Notes: generated by a model not told the origin, from the sequence alone. A DNA stretch of 64,000 nucleotides from Limnephilus marmoratus (GCA_917880885.1 OU862915.1:41748176-41812175); one strand, 5' to 3'; counted from the stretch's first letter, positions 34,331 to 46,171 are shown. Numbers and translations: made by a program.

Positions 34331-34505
34331 ATATTGTTTAAGTATTTGTTACCAAGACTATGTAAACGTTGTATTGGAGAATGTAAATCATAGTTCGAAT
34401 GAGATGTGCGTATATAAAATGTCAATGTTTGTCTTGTTGTTCGTGTAGGTACATGTAGATTTATTAATTGCAGAAGTTCACAACTGTTGAATTTAGAGTT
34501 TAATA
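34331..34505 (-). pseudogene. LINE copy interrupted by SINE and solo LTR, part 2
   Basis: Minus strand encodes LINLHVPTRTTRQTLTFYI and LHSLGNKYLNN, aligning with IKLLVPTRNTRQNITFF and MHYLGNKFGG of the LINE at 40424-42169. It continues across the solo LTR into 35214-35600 and across the SINE into 33578-33910. Confidence 0.85.
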
Positions 34506-35213
34506 TGTTACGTTACGGAACTTACGGAATTGGGTTCCGTGCGAAAAGATAGTGAATTGACCCCTTGCACAAACCCTCCGCCCCCCTCTCCCCGCACCGC
34601 GCTGAGCCGCCACGGGCTTCGTGCCGGGACAGCGCGGTCCATTCATTCCTCGGCCGGCCTTTGGGCATAACAACTGTGTTCCCCGTGTTTGCGCTATGCG
34701 CTCTCCGTAAACTGAACTCGCGATGTTTACTTTAATTGTGTATTGTGCTCGAAGAGGCTTATGCCTACCCAGTACCTGTCTGACGACTACCTATTTCCTG
34801 CTTGTGAGTACAAATGAACCTTCCTTCCCCTCTGTGTGCTAAGAACTGACATTTAAATTCACTAAATACGTGTAGAGAGTTGAGAGAAGTCCCCCCCGTT
34901 ATGATAGGATTATAGAGATAGCCAAATACCCATGTGTATAGTGCCGAGGCTGGCTTTTGTATAACCCTGTTCACCTTTAAATGAATAAACCCTTTACGTG
35001 CAAAAACTGTGTTCCGATTGAGGAAGGAGACCTGGAGATTGTGAGGAAAGGAAGAGGAGGAGGAATTTACAAGCGAACCACAAACAATCGCCCTGGTTTT
35101 AAGAGGAACCTTGCTCGCGCCGGCTTTGCTGAGCTAGCTGTTGGCCTGTTTATTGCGTGTCCTTTCCAGGTTTTGGGTTTAGCGAATGGCCGCAAGTAGC
35201 GCCGATGCTAACA
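34506..35213 (+). mobile_element. Solo LTR, relative of the 49893-55636 element
   Basis: Begins TGTTACGTTACGGAA and ends GATGCTAACA (5-bp inverted ends TGTTA/TAACA), 708 bp, flanked by the 4-bp duplication AATA at 34502-34505 and 35214-35217. It is clearly homologous, in the opposite orientation, to the LTRs at 49893-50619 and 54893-55636, but diverged by roughly a tenth. A polyadenylation signal AATAAA is at 34984-34989. One LTR only, so the internal region was lost by LTR-LTR recombination. It interrupts a LINE reading frame. Confidence 0.9.
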
Positions 35214-35600
35214 AATAATTTTAATAAAAAGGTCAGGTCGTTTATTTGTCGTCTGTTTTCTAATGTTGGAATATTTAAAGTATACATTAGCGACGGGTAA
35301 TTTATGTGCTCTAAAGGGATGTTAAGTTTAAAGTTTACAAAACGTAGAAATTTTCTTTGAATTCTTTCAATAGTATGAATATAAATTTTGTAGAAGGGCG
35401 ACCAGACTATGGAGTTATATTCTATTAGGCTTCTAACAAGGGATGTGTACAATAGTTTAATGATTTGTAACGATTCAAAGTTTTTAATTGTTCTTAATAC
35501 AAATCCTAATGTTTTCATACCCTTATTTGCTGTTTGTTGAATGTGAACCGTGAAGTCTAGTTTCTCATCCATTATTGTGCCAAGATCCATAATTATATAT
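35214..35600 (-). pseudogene. LINE copy interrupted by SINE and solo LTR, part 1
   Basis: Minus strand: MDLGTIMDEKLDFTVHIQQ, TLGFVLRTIKNFESLQIIKL, LYTSLVRSLIEYNSIVWSPF, ERIQRKFLRFVNFKLNIPLE. Same family as 40126-42888. The open frame runs on into the solo LTR, but those last ~20 residues belong to the LTR. 5'-truncated near 35600. Confidence 0.85.
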
Positions 35601-35826
35601 TCTAATTATATTCTATTACAAAAGTAGATTTGTTTATAAACCCCACACACAAAAACGGTTAGTTGGATTATTAAATTTCAACCGAACAGTCCCTAGACTA
35701 CTGTTTGATATCGATTTATGCCGTGTACTTCGCAATACTTTTGCATGTATTAGTTAATCGCTGATGTAATGGGCCGCATATTATACAAAATTAAGGCTAC
35801 CTTTCGAACTAGTTTCACGCACCTAG

Positions 35827-37322
35827 CAAGGTGTAATTGATAATCCTAGGGCTCCTGCACTATACGGGCAACCTAAAATACATAAAGAAAATATTCCCAT
35901 CCGACCGGTCGTTTCCTTTATAAATGCCCCAACGACGATACTCGCCAAAAAACTTAATTTTCTTTTTAAAAAATATACTAAATTCTCTCCAATACATAGC
36001 GTCAAAAATTCTCTAGAACTTATAAATAAAATACAAAACTTAGATCTCCCGCACAACTGTCAATTTTTATCTTTAGACGTAGTAAGCCTTTTTAGCAATG
36101 TCCCTATCCAAGAGTGTCTTAAAATCATAGAAGATATACTAGAAAAATCCAACATTAACCCAATCATAAAAAAAGACTTATTCGATCTCTTTAAAATATG
36201 TGTTGAAACTAACTATTTTATATTTAATGGTAAATTCTACCAACAAAACGATGGCTTGCCTATGGGGTCCCCCCTCAGTCCCCTTCTTGCCGAAATATTC
36301 ATGGACTATATTGAAAAACAAATTTTAAATTCAATCTTTAGTAAATACATAATATACTACGTTCGCTATATTGATGATATTCTTATCTGTTGGCAAGGTA
36401 CCAACAGACAATTAGATCTTTTTGTTACTTTAGTCAACTCCATCAACCGTAAAATCTGCTTTACGGTTGAAAGGGAGTGTAATAAGAAAATCAACTTCTT
36501 AGATTTAACAATCGGTAGAGAAAATAATAAACATACTTTTGAAATTTTCCGTAAGCCTACGTTTACCGACACGACCATTAATTATAAATCTTTGCACCCA
36601 TGGTCACATAAATTATCCGCTTACCACTCAATGATACATAGACTTACCAACATCCCGCTTGACAATATGGCTTACGAGAGGGAAAAAAATACAATTCTAA
36701 CTATTGCTAAAAATAACGACTTCAAGGGTAGAGACATTGAAAAAATAATTAGTCACAAAAAACACAAAAATAACCTTAACTTAATTTACCCAGCGACTAA
36801 CAATAAAACAAATAATAAATTTGGATGTTTGGAATTTGTCGGACCGACATCTAATAAAATAGCTAAAGTTCTCAAAAATTGTGGCTTAGATGTTGCCTTC
36901 CGCACAAATAATACTTTAGGATCGTCTCTTAAAAACTCAAAAAATAAAATACCCAAACTAAAAAATAGTGGCATTTATAAACTCCAGTGTGATGAATGCA
37001 ACGCCGTTTATGTTGGACAAACTGGCCGGTCCTTTAACACTAGATTCAAAGAACACATGCGATCGTTTAAAAATAATAATAAAATAGAATCACAATTTCC
37101 TAAACATCTCTTAGAAAACAATCACTCACTTAGTGATAAAAATAAACCATTTCCGTTGCACTTACAAAATAAAGGACACAAACTCAATCTGTTAGAGCAG
37201 TTAGTAAAAAAAAATATATTAATAAAAACTCTAATAATCAGAAAGCTATTTTAATTAATGAACAAACAAATATAATTCGCTCGCCACTTTTAGATATATT
37301 TAAATCCAGTCCAAATACCTAA
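35827..37322 (+). pseudogene. Penelope-like element: RT and GIY-YIG endonuclease, one frameshift
   Basis: The frame opens after a stop at 35824-35826. RT: APALYGQPKIHKENIPIRPV, FLSLDVVSLFSNVPI, NDGLPMGSPLSPLLAEIFM, and catalytic YVRYIDDILICW. The GIY-YIG domain follows: SGIYKLQCDECNAVYVGQTG, then RSFNTRFKEHM. The ORF stops at 37254, but a one-base change in the A run at 37207-37215 restores the expected continuation (ending ...SPLLDIFKSSPNT, stop at 37320-37322). The N-terminal part is truncated, so this copy is dead. RT plus GIY-YIG is the defining architecture of Penelope-like elements, and the endonuclease is the insect/animal type with CxxC after GIYKL. Confidence 0.9.
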
Positions 37323-37740
37323 CTGTGCTATTAAGTAAATACATGATTCATAGTGGGTTATCCAAGAGAATGATGACCATTTCAAATATCAATTGTATTA
37401 TAAGGTAAATCCTGATGAATCATCAATGGTTTATTTTATGGAATAATTAACGACCCTCAGTCAAATTTAAACAATCCAGTAATTGGGAAACTTAACCATT
37501 AATATTTCAGTCATTTTACTTAGAAATTTAGGGGCACAAGTAATAATAATTAAAAGCTATTCATTTTGTCATCATAAGTACCTGTCTAGAAATGATATAA
37601 ATACATCGTCTGTAGGTGGTAACAACCACAGTTTGATAATGCCTTCAGAGGGCGAAACAGCTGTAACTCATAATAATAATTACGAAGCAGAAGCAGAACT
37701 TGTTTATAATAAACTGTTTTTATAAATTGAATAATAATAT
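37323..37740 (+). repeat. Penelope-like 3' UTR with degenerate hammerhead-type core
   Basis: At 37633-37662 TTGATAATGCCTTCAGAGGG is followed by CGAAAC. This is a weakened CTGATGA-stem-GAAAC core with stem GCC(C/T)T...GGGC. It lies about 310 bp beyond the ORF, where Penelope terminal repeats carry hammerhead motifs. Upstream, two similar ~20-bp phrases (AATCCTGATGAATCATCAAT and GATTCATAGTGGGTTAT) appear. Probably inactive. Confidence 0.5.
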
Positions 37741-37749
37741 TATTTTTTC

Positions 37750-39437
37750 AAGGAGACTCATTGAGCCCTCTTTGGTTTTGCTTAGCATTGAATCCCCTTT
37801 CTAAAATGTTAATTAAAAGCAAGTTTGGAATAAAAATTAAGGGTAATACAAGAGAGAGTAGTATAGTTTCACATCTATTATACATGGATGATATAAAATT
37901 ATTTTCAAATTCTGAATCAAATTTAGAGAAAATGATTAAGGTAGTTAAAATTTTTTCAGATGATATTAAAATGACTTTTGGTTTAGATAAATGTAAAACT
38001 ATCCATATAGAGAAAGGCAAAATTGTAGATGGAGACGAGGGTATATTTAGAAATTTCAAAATTCAAAGTATGAAAGGGGATGAGGTTTATAAATATTTAG
38101 GATACCCGCAATCGAATAGATTAGATCACACCAGTATTAAAAATGATATAAGGATTAAATTTCAAACTAGGATCAGAAAAATTTTAAAATGCAATCTATC
38201 TGCTAAAAATTTAGTAAAAGCAATAAATACTTGTGCAATACCTCTACTAACGTACTCATTTGGCATAATTAAATGGTCCAATACAGATTTAGATAGTTTA
38301 GAACGATTGATTAGAACTACGTTAACAAAATTTAATTGCCATCATCCAAATTCAGCTATAGAACGAATTAATTTACCTAGAAATTTAGGAGGTAGAGGTG
38401 TAGTCAAAATAACATCTTTGAAACACAATCAGGTAGAAATGCTTAGAATTTTTTTCCATAGGAAAGCTAATAGCTCAGAAATGCACAAAATAATTTGCAA
38501 GGCAGATAGAAATATTACACCTTTAAATTTATATGACGAGAATGCCAACATTCTTATAAATACTAACCAGGAATTATTAGATTCCTGGTCAAATAAAATT
38601 ATTCACGCAAAACAGTTCAATTATCTCAACCAAACGTATGTTGACAAACTTTCGTCAAACAAATGGTTGAGTATTGGAGAGTTGAGCGCAGAAACAGAAG
38701 GATTTATGCTTGCCATTCAAGATAGAGTCATTAATACTAAAAATTATAGAAAGCATATAATCAAAGATATAAATCAAATTGATGATTTATGTAGAAAATG
38801 TTTGGCTTTTCCCGAAACTATAGAACATATTATATCGGGATTTTCTATATTAGCGCCTTCCGAGTATACATTTAGGCACAATCAGGTTTTAAAAATAATT
38901 CACCAAAGTTTGGTAATTAAACATAACTTGATTGACTGCCGTAATATAGTACCATATTATGAATATGAACCAAATTCATTTTTAGAAAATGAATTTTATA
39001 AAATATATTATGATAAAACTATACTAACAGACAGAACAATTAGTCATAATAGACCTGATATAGTTTTACATGACAAAATTAAAAAAATAACTTATATCAT
39101 TGATGTAGCTATTCCAAATTCCTGTAATATTCAAAAAACTATTTCTGAAAAAATAAGAAAATACACAGATTTAGGAAATGAGATTAAAAGAATTTGGCAT
39201 TCTCGGACTATAAAAATATTGCCATTTGTTATTTCGGCCACTGGCATAATACCTAGGAATCTGATTCAAAATTTAAGCATATTAGATTTGTCAAAGAATT
39301 TGTATATAAAAATGCAAAATTCAGTCATTTTAAATACATGTAGGATTACAAAGGATTTTTTAAATATTTATTTTGAGGGATCGGTAGGATTTATAGGTTC
39401 AATTAGAAATTCCACAGAGCCGAACCCTCTGATATGA
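37750..39437 (+). pseudogene. R4/Dong-like LINE with restriction-like endonuclease, 5'-truncated
   Basis: The open frame from about 37750 begins QGDSLSPLWFCLALNPLS, the conserved RT segment, then YMDDIKLFS near residue 41 from the M at 37761. Thumb/linker: LLTYSFGIIKWSNTDLDSLE and NLGGRGVVKI. Zinc-finger-like CRKCLAFPETIEHIISG; the usual fourth cysteine position is phenylalanine here (HIISGFSIL). Restriction-like endonuclease: HNRPDIVLHDKIKKITYIID, with the PD...D residues present. Ends at 39437 after FEGSVGFIGSIRNSTEP. It has no EEP endonuclease, which separates it from the other LINEs in the window. About 560 codons remain, roughly the C-terminal half. R4/Dong rather than R2 is inferred from the RT phrase. 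Confidence 0.8.
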
Positions 39438-39590
39438 AAATATCTGGAGTCGGTGAATTATATTCCCATTTGGTCTCTAGTAGGTTGACATGTTGTTCTT
39501 GTATTTATAATACTTATATAGTGCAACTGCATAGCGTGGGTTGACTAGATGATCATTTGGGGAAGTGTGTGAAAGGGTTTAGTTTTTCCT

Positions 39591-39679
<89 letters not shown>

Positions 39680-40125
39680 GGGAAAATTTAACCCGGACAT
39701 TTAAATCTGGTGCATTAAAAAATATTAAATAAATTAAAAATTAAAATTTAAAATGGAGTTCTACAAAATAAACTTAATAACAATAAATAAATAAATGTAA
39801 TTGATTTCTTGTAATATAATATTAGATATTATATTCCATTATGTTTCCTACGAATTATATCCAAGTTGAGATCACTAGAAATACACAGCTGCTTTTCAGT
39901 ACCGATCGATCAGGCAATATCTCTCCCATTTCCGTCTCAGAAATGAGAGACATCCTCTATTGAGAAAATACCGGATATTTGATATCAATAATTGAATGAT
40001 CGTATATCCGGTGTTTACTAAGCTTGTTGCTCATATTGTCCTTATTAATAAAAATAAATATATTCATTCGCTCTACGAATATTAAAAATCCTACCACAGT
40101 AATATATGTTCCATGAGTTATTTTT
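39438..40125. other. 3' flank with 80+-base poly-T run, otherwise unassigned
   Basis: A T run of more than 80 bases lies at 39590-39678. It may be the poly(A) of a minus-strand element starting GGGGAAAATTTAACCCGGAC, which I cannot identify. 39700-40125 is AT-rich. Confidence 0.5.
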
Positions 40126-40423
40126 ATTTATTTATTTATTTATTTATTGTTGTTATACGCCCGTGGGGGCTTTTACATAGATTAGAAAATAATATTTAAG
40201 ATATCTAGGATAACACATACATAGAATTTATACCAAAAGTTATAAAAGTGAAAAAAATTTTAAGAATATACAAGTAGTTTTTAAAGAAAAAAAAACCACT
40301 TGTATAATCTTGTGAAAACCCGTGAAATATTTTAAACAATGTAATATTTAACAATAACATAGAACAAAATATAATATAAACATTACAATAACAAATCAAA
40401 TCGTTAAATATATTATACCCTTG
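40126..40423 (-). repeat. 3' UTR and (TAAA)n tail of the LINE at 40424-42888
   Basis: TTTA repeats at 40121-40148, then CGCCCGTGGGGGCTTTTACA. The same end is present at 33578-33640, showing one LINE family. Confidence 0.75.
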
Positions 40424-42888
40424 TTACAATAATTTGTAGGATTCAACAAAGTGTTGGTTTAAATTGCATTTTAGAATGTAAAGGGAATCAGCAAATACAT
40501 CTACAATACCACCAAACTTGTTGCCTAAATAATGCATCCTATTGGTAAGTGAGTGTGATTGATAGTTAGTTGTGTATGTGTTGCAAAAGAATGTTATATT
40601 TTGTCTAGTATTCCTTGTCGGTACAAGAAGTTTAATAGTAGAAACGATGGCAGGACTGTCAATGTTCATAATTCTGTACAATAAAATTAGGTCTGAAATG
40701 ATTCTTCTGTCAGACAGCGTAATTAAATTTAGTCGATTCATTAAACTTAAATAATTAATGTTTTCTATTGGAATTTTGAGTTTGAAATTTAAGTACCTAA
40801 GAAATTTGTGTTGAACTCGTTCTATTTTGTTAGAGTGTACTTTATAGAAAGGGGACCAAATAGGTGAATTATATTCAACTTGACATCTAACTAATGAAAT
40901 GTAGAGTGTTTTCATGCAATCCAAGGACTTAAAATCAGTTAGGGTTCTACAAAGGAAGCCAAGAATCTTTAAAGCCTTATTAGTTATATTATCTATATGT
41001 GGTGTGAATGTTAAGTTTGAATCGAATATAACTCCCAAGTCGCGAATTTGTAATACTGGTGTTAATTTAACATTATTTAAATTATATTCATGTAAAATAT
41101 GAGAATGAGTTCTGGAAAATCGTATTACTTGACATTTCTCAGTATTCAAAAATAACATATTTTGTTCGCACCATTTAAAAAATTCATCTAAATTAGCTTG
41201 TAAAATTAGGCAAACATATATATTTCGTATTTTTTTAAACAATTTTAGATCATCTGCAAAAAGTAGGACTTGTACATCTTTAAATATGTTTACAATGTCA
41301 TTAATGAATATTAAGAAGAATATTGGGCCGAGGTGGGACCCTTGCGGGACACCACTTGTGGCCTCGAATACATAGGATTCTATAAAATTAATCCTCACAC
41401 TAAGCACTCTATTACTGAGGTAACTGATAATCCATGTCAATAAACTTCCTTTGATGCCTAACAGTCGGAGTTTGGATATAAGAATGTGATGTCGAACCTT
41501 ATCAAATGCTTTACTGAAATCAGTGTATATAGAATCCACTTGTTGTTTCAGACTAAGGGATTCGGATATGTAATTATTATAGATAGTTAAATTACTTAAG
41601 GTAGATCGATCTCTGATAAAGCCATGTTGGTTAGGAACAATAATATTGTTGATAGGTTTTACAATGGTATCTAATACTAATGACTCGAAAAGTTTGGGTA
41701 AAGCAGACATAATACAAATAGGTCTATAGTTTGATATATCGCTTTTGTCTCCTTTTTTATGAATAGGCGTTAAATAACTCTTTTTCCACAGAGCCGGAAA
41801 ACAGCCCGATGCTAAGGATTTGTTAAAAAGTTTTTGTATGGGATATATCAAACTATCAATGCAAGTTATTAAAAATATGGGAGGAATACCATCAGGTCCA
41901 GCAGATTTATTACTATCCAATGCGTTTATGCCCCTTTTTAAAGATTCTAATTTTATGAAACATTGGCTTAGGTTTAATGACTCTTCCACTGAAGTAGTGG
42001 GGACTGCATTGACAGGAATATCTTTGTCGTAAACACTTTTAAATGAGTCAGCAAAGAGATTAACTATACCCTCGATACTGTCAGCACATTTTTCTTTAAA
42101 ATACATGTTATTAGGATATCCACAGTTATCGTTTCGCTGAGATTTAGTAAAATTCCAGAATTTTTTCACATTGTGATGACGTACCTCATTTTCTATTACG
42201 TTAACATAGTTACTATAGCATTTTATTGATAGTTCTTTACATTGTTTTCGTAGTTTAGTAAATGTTATATAATCGTTAGGATTTCTGGTATGTTTATATT
42301 TTCTGTGGATACATTTTTTTTTTATTAATTAAATTAGTTAATTCTTTTGTAAACCATTTCGGATAATAAGATGATTTGAAGCTAACCCTGGGAACAAATT
42401 GTTCTATAGAGGTATTTAAAATCGAGTAAAAGTGTTCTAATTGATCATTTATATTATATTCCTCATCTAAAAAGGACCAATCTGTTTGGATAAGGTACTC
42501 AATAATATGATGGTATTCAGCTTTGGAAAAGTTATACGATGGGGCACTTGTTTTTTTTGAAGATGTTAAAGGCATATTTGTTATGATAATATCCAATGGT
42601 GGGTGGTATTGATCTAACGGTAATAATAATTCGTCGGATAGTTCAACCACTATTTTCGAATCACTTGAAAACACTAAATCCAACATTCGATTGTTAAAGT
42701 TGAAAATCTTGTTTGATTGAGTTAGTCCCAAGAATAAAGACATATCACGAATTTCACTGCATTTATCACACTGTAATTCTGCTTGGTTTGTAGCAGGTCC
42801 ATTGTCATCTTGGCTGGTCCAGTTGGGAAGGTTATAATCACCGGCAATAATGAATTTTGCTTTAGGATATTTGAATTTTAATAATGTT
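40424..42888 (-). pseudogene. EN-RT LINE polyprotein, one frameshift, 5'-truncated (Jockey/CR1-like)
   Basis: The 5' part (42294-42888, minus) is the end of an EEP endonuclease: KFIIAGDYNLPNWTSQ, LDLVFSSDSKIVVE, LDQYHPPLDIII, then PKWFTKELTNLINKKK. The 3' part (40424-42293) is the RT: SAGPDGIPPIFLI, YLTPIHKKGDKSDISNYRPI, FSKAFDKVRHHIL, SGVPQGSHLGPIFFLIFIND, catalytic LLFADDLKLF, DLGVIFDSNLTFTPHID, and a full C-terminus. The two parts are joined through KYKHTRNPNDYITFTKLRKQ if one base is changed in the T run at 42318-42328, so a single ORF was broken by a homopolymer slip. RT is otherwise open for ~620 codons. 5' end cut at about 42888, where another LINE tail abuts. Best-preserved LINE in the window, used here as reference for the 33578-35600 copy. 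Confidence 0.9.
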
Positions 42889-43395
42889 TTTTTTTTACAT
42901 TAGCTCCACACAGGTGGCCTTGAGGAAAATAATTTCCCTCAGGGTCTTTGTCATCTGGGATGCTGTGTGGAGGGTCTTTTTGAGGAGAGGAAGGAATGAA
43001 CATTGGTCTTGAAGAGACCCATGTTGTAGGAAGGAGGAAACACAGACGCCAGCAAATCATTCCACAGCCGAGCTGTTGAACACAATAACGAGTCGAAGAA
43101 ACGACCCTTTCTCATGTGACAAATGTCAACCGTGTACAAATGTTGGGCACGCGTTTGGCGTGTTTCCCGACTACGCACCGGTGCCGAAGGGATCAATGAT
43201 GCTAGTTCCTCGGAGCATCTTCCATTGTAATACCGGTAGAACAAGAATAGCATTCCCACCCGACGCCTGTGCTCTAAAGATTGCAATCCGTCTGTTAAGA
43301 TGGGAGAATCTATCAAACGGATCGCCCGTTTCTGCACAGAGTCAAGGGTATTTTTCAGGTATTTTGGAGCTACAGACCAGAGGTGGCTGCCAAAT
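42889..43395 (-). pseudogene. Stem-loop-tail LINE, 3' end (copy 3)
   Basis: Minus strand. T run at 42888-42896, hairpin near 42918-42945, then 42951-43337 encodes MQKRAIRLIDSPILTDGLQS, LEHRRRVGMLFLFYRYY, ERCSEE-type block and SVFPPSYNMGLFKTNVHSFL. 5'-truncated, with the upstream SVQ/HLW part readable to about 43395 (QICYSRR direction). Directly abuts the LINE at 40126-42888, so one inserted next to or into the other. Confidence 0.82.
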
Positions 43396-43494
43396 TTTAA
43401 TATGTAAAAATAATTTTTCTTTATGTGTCCCTTATGCGATCCCTAAAACCTAAGTAAATGGTTTATAGATATATAAGTATATATAATGGTGAGC

Positions 43495-43800
43495 TCTGGC
43501 GTTATGAAATTATTCCCTGTACTATTCACCCTATTCAGTGAATCTTTGGTGAGTTGTTGTGCGCACGCCCGCGAAGGTTTCCATATATGCTGATGAGCCC
43601 TGGAATTTGTTTAGAAAAATTGCAATAGGTGGCACACAAGCTGTTTGAAAATATGGAACGCGAGAGGCGGGAGAAGAACGTGGAAAAGGGAAGAGGGAAG
43701 GCGGAGAAAGTGGAGGGGGCACGCGTGAGTATAAGGGAACGGGCGGGAAAGGGGAAAGGGAAACGGGACGAATGAGAAAGGACACGCAGGAAGGATCAAT
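43495..43800 (-). repeat. Dispersed repeat with purine/pyrimidine tract (copy 3)
   Basis: Reverse orientation of 655-1090: GGTGAGCTCTGGCGTTATGA, GCACGCCCGCGAAGGTTT, AGGTGGCACACAAGCTGTTT and then a G/A-only tract at 43665-43795. The proline-rich minus-strand frames in it are compositional. Confidence 0.6.
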
Positions 43801-45049
43801 CATTATTATTACGGAAAATTGCAACAATTTCAAGTCGGGAACTCGCTAATTATTAATATATTTTAATGAATAACAATGAAAACAATTTATTTTTCATTAG
43901 TATTTGAGTGGAGGAAGACTCTTGAGGAGGCCAAGACCCACCAGAGGTTGTACAGCCAATAGTGATGATGAGGACGAAGTATTTGATATGCCATTTTCAG
44001 TTTTAATTTTTTGATGTCTCGGTCATTACAATTTGCAAGGTTTAATTTACATGTTCAAATAAGAATTTAAATTGTTAGTACGTTTTCTCTCGACATATTT
44101 AAGCCATCAAAGTAGTATCAAACGCGATTTTTGTTAAATTTATTTTTTTTATCCTCATACTGCGAAATGGAACAATTTTTAATGCACTCATATTATTACA
44201 ATGTGATATTTCGAGTTATCAAGAAGAAACATTGGACAAAACATTCTAGCATTCTCTTTTGTATATTTTTTTTCTGAACGTCAGTCGCACGATCTGTACA
44301 TAGATTTTAAATCATTGTTGAGGTTTTAGTTTCAAATAATAATGTGAAAATCATCTAATAAGAAAATAATGTGGAATCTGTCTACACACCATCCCACACA
44401 AAGTTTAAGACCCGCCTTCATTCTCTTTGTCGGAAGGGTATTTTTTGAATATCTCTTTACTTACATTTACTTGAACCCCAACTCCAGAAAAACATGCATT
44501 TAAAAAAATACCAACGAAATTCTTCAAACATTAAAAAGAAATTCGATGAAACAATAAGCAGAAAATTCATAGAAATTCTAGACCAAACCCAAAGAGTTCG
44601 TGGAAAATCTCGGTCCTTACGTTAGTATTTAAAATGACACACGTTTTTACTACTTAACTTTCATAATCCTTTCTCCAGAACCTCGTTTTAAGTATCTAAC
44701 CTACGTAGAATCAGGCGTTTAGGACACTAATTTCTCAATACCAATCTCAAAGGCTTTTCAAATGTTAAAAGTCCATTTTCCCCGTATATCCACAGGAGGA
44801 AGGACATTTTTATTTAACCATTTATTTACGCAGCTAAATGGGTAAATAAATCCCACCCTAATCCAAGAAGGATCTCGGTAGATATAAGCCATTTTTTCGT
44901 CTTCTTTTGTCAATAAAAAAATAATAAAGGCTTCATCGCTTTCGATTAGCGATGGAAATAATGGAGACATAACCTTTTAGATGGTTTTATTATTTAAAAA
45001 ATACGTAATTCAATTCCTTAAATATTTAAGATTTTTCGAATAAATCTCT
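43801..45049. other. Unassigned AT-rich DNA
   Basis: No gene or repeat recognised in 1.2 kb. Confidence 0.4.
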
Positions 45050-45290
45050 TTTTTTTTACATGAGCTCCGCACAGGAGGCCCTGAGGAAAATAATTTCCTT
45101 CAGGGCCTATGTCATCTGTGTCCTAGTTTTTTGGGTACGCTGTATGGAGGGGTTTTTTAGGAAAGGAAGGAGAGAAGAGTTCTGGGAAGGAAAAAGGTTT
45201 AAATGGTCGGTAGGAATCTGGGGTTCAGTGTGTCCTGGTCATCCGCCTCCAAGACCTAGACAAACCTCACCCCACGAACCCGGGATCCTT
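45050..45290 (-). repeat. Stem-loop-tail repeat, copy 5
   Basis: TTTTTTTTTACATGAGCTCC, the hairpin CCCTGAGGAAAATAATTT..CTTCAGGG (45078-45105), GTAGGAATCTGGGGTTCAGT, GTGTCCTGG, then jumps to CCGCCTCCAAGACCTAGACA and ACCCCACGAACCCGGG. An internal block is deleted relative to 63541-63935. Confidence 0.7.
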
Positions 45291-45431
45291 GCTAAATCTC
45301 TAATCGAACTTGAGAATTTTGCGGTTTCAAGGGCACTATACATACTATATAGCACAGGTTCTCATTCTTATTTTGACCACCGCCCACTTTTAAATTTAAA
45401 AAAAACATCAAGTGCCTCCCATATTGTTTTA

Positions 45432-45701
45432 TTTGCGGCATGTTCCAGAGTGGAAGATACTATCAGTATCGCCCTGGTGTAAGACCACCATTCAGAATTA
45501 AAACGTTGCTTGAAAATGGCTTTAGCCGTGTTTGGTGACCAGATCTGAATAGCCAGGTACTTCCCAACCTACCTCTTCCCCACCTCCTTCCCCTCCCCAC
45601 TACCTTCAGCCTCACAACATATCCAATTGGGGATGCCATAGTCTCACTGGCTCCAGACGGGAGCAGTTGAGATTCTTGAGCGGTATTCACTGTAAAAAAA
45701 A
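45432..45701 (+). repeat. SINE body copy without tRNA head
   Basis: TTTGCGGCATGTTCCAGAGT to GGTATTCACTGT plus A(8). It matches positions 34051-34329 of the SINE at 33911 with few differences, but has no A or B box upstream. Either a 5'-truncated SINE or an independent element. Confidence 0.75.
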
Positions 45702-45850
45702 CCTTTTTACCTTTACCATCTGTTACGTATCTTAGAAATAGTTTTTGCAAATATTATAATTTTTTTAAATACATTAATACACGAAATAGGGTGTGACCCT
45801 TATCCTATGTAAATAATGTTTCAGTAAGAAGTAAATAAACCCATACCTAC

Positions 45851-46171
45851 TTAATCATATTTAGAAGTATTTTTATTACGGATTAATCTGATGCATTTTG
45901 AAGAGTTTATCAATATAAGTCTCGAATTCCCTAAATAACAGCCGTAAGTCGCCGCATTCACTAACTTGCGACCGAATTCCATTTTTATAGTTAGCAAAGT
46001 TGCTAGAGCACTAAATCCAAGTTCACACAAATCTGACGATGGGAATGCTATCGGAAATTGTTGAACAACCGACCATAACTCAGGGTACAGTTGAGATATT
46101 TGCTTCTGCAGATTTCGTGAACGCCCCCTAATTTTCTTTGAGCCTTTTACTGCTCCCTCCAGCGCCCACAA
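45851..46171 (-). pseudogene. hAT transposase C-terminal fragment (ZBED5/SCAND3-like)
   Basis: Minus strand: ISQLYPELWSVVQQFPIAFP, SSDLCELGFSALATLLTIK, then VNAATYGCYLGNSR. YP.LW...... FPSS(Y)L.E.GFSA...LL is the conserved end of the hAT dimerisation region in the transposases and derived host proteins of the ZBED5/FAM200/SCAND3 type. The rest of the transposase is absent upstream, and the normal RGDLRL-type tail is scrambled, so I call a fragment. No terminal repeats found. Confidence 0.65.

Noticed and set aside
39590..39678. A transcription terminator or functional poly-T
   Set aside because: A run this long beside repeat DNA is best read as the poly(A) of a minus-strand retroelement or an assembly-sensitive homopolymer.
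45060..45482. A 140-codon plus-strand frame
   Set aside because: Spans two unrelated repeats (a stem-loop-tail repeat and the SINE body) and their junction, so it is fortuitous.
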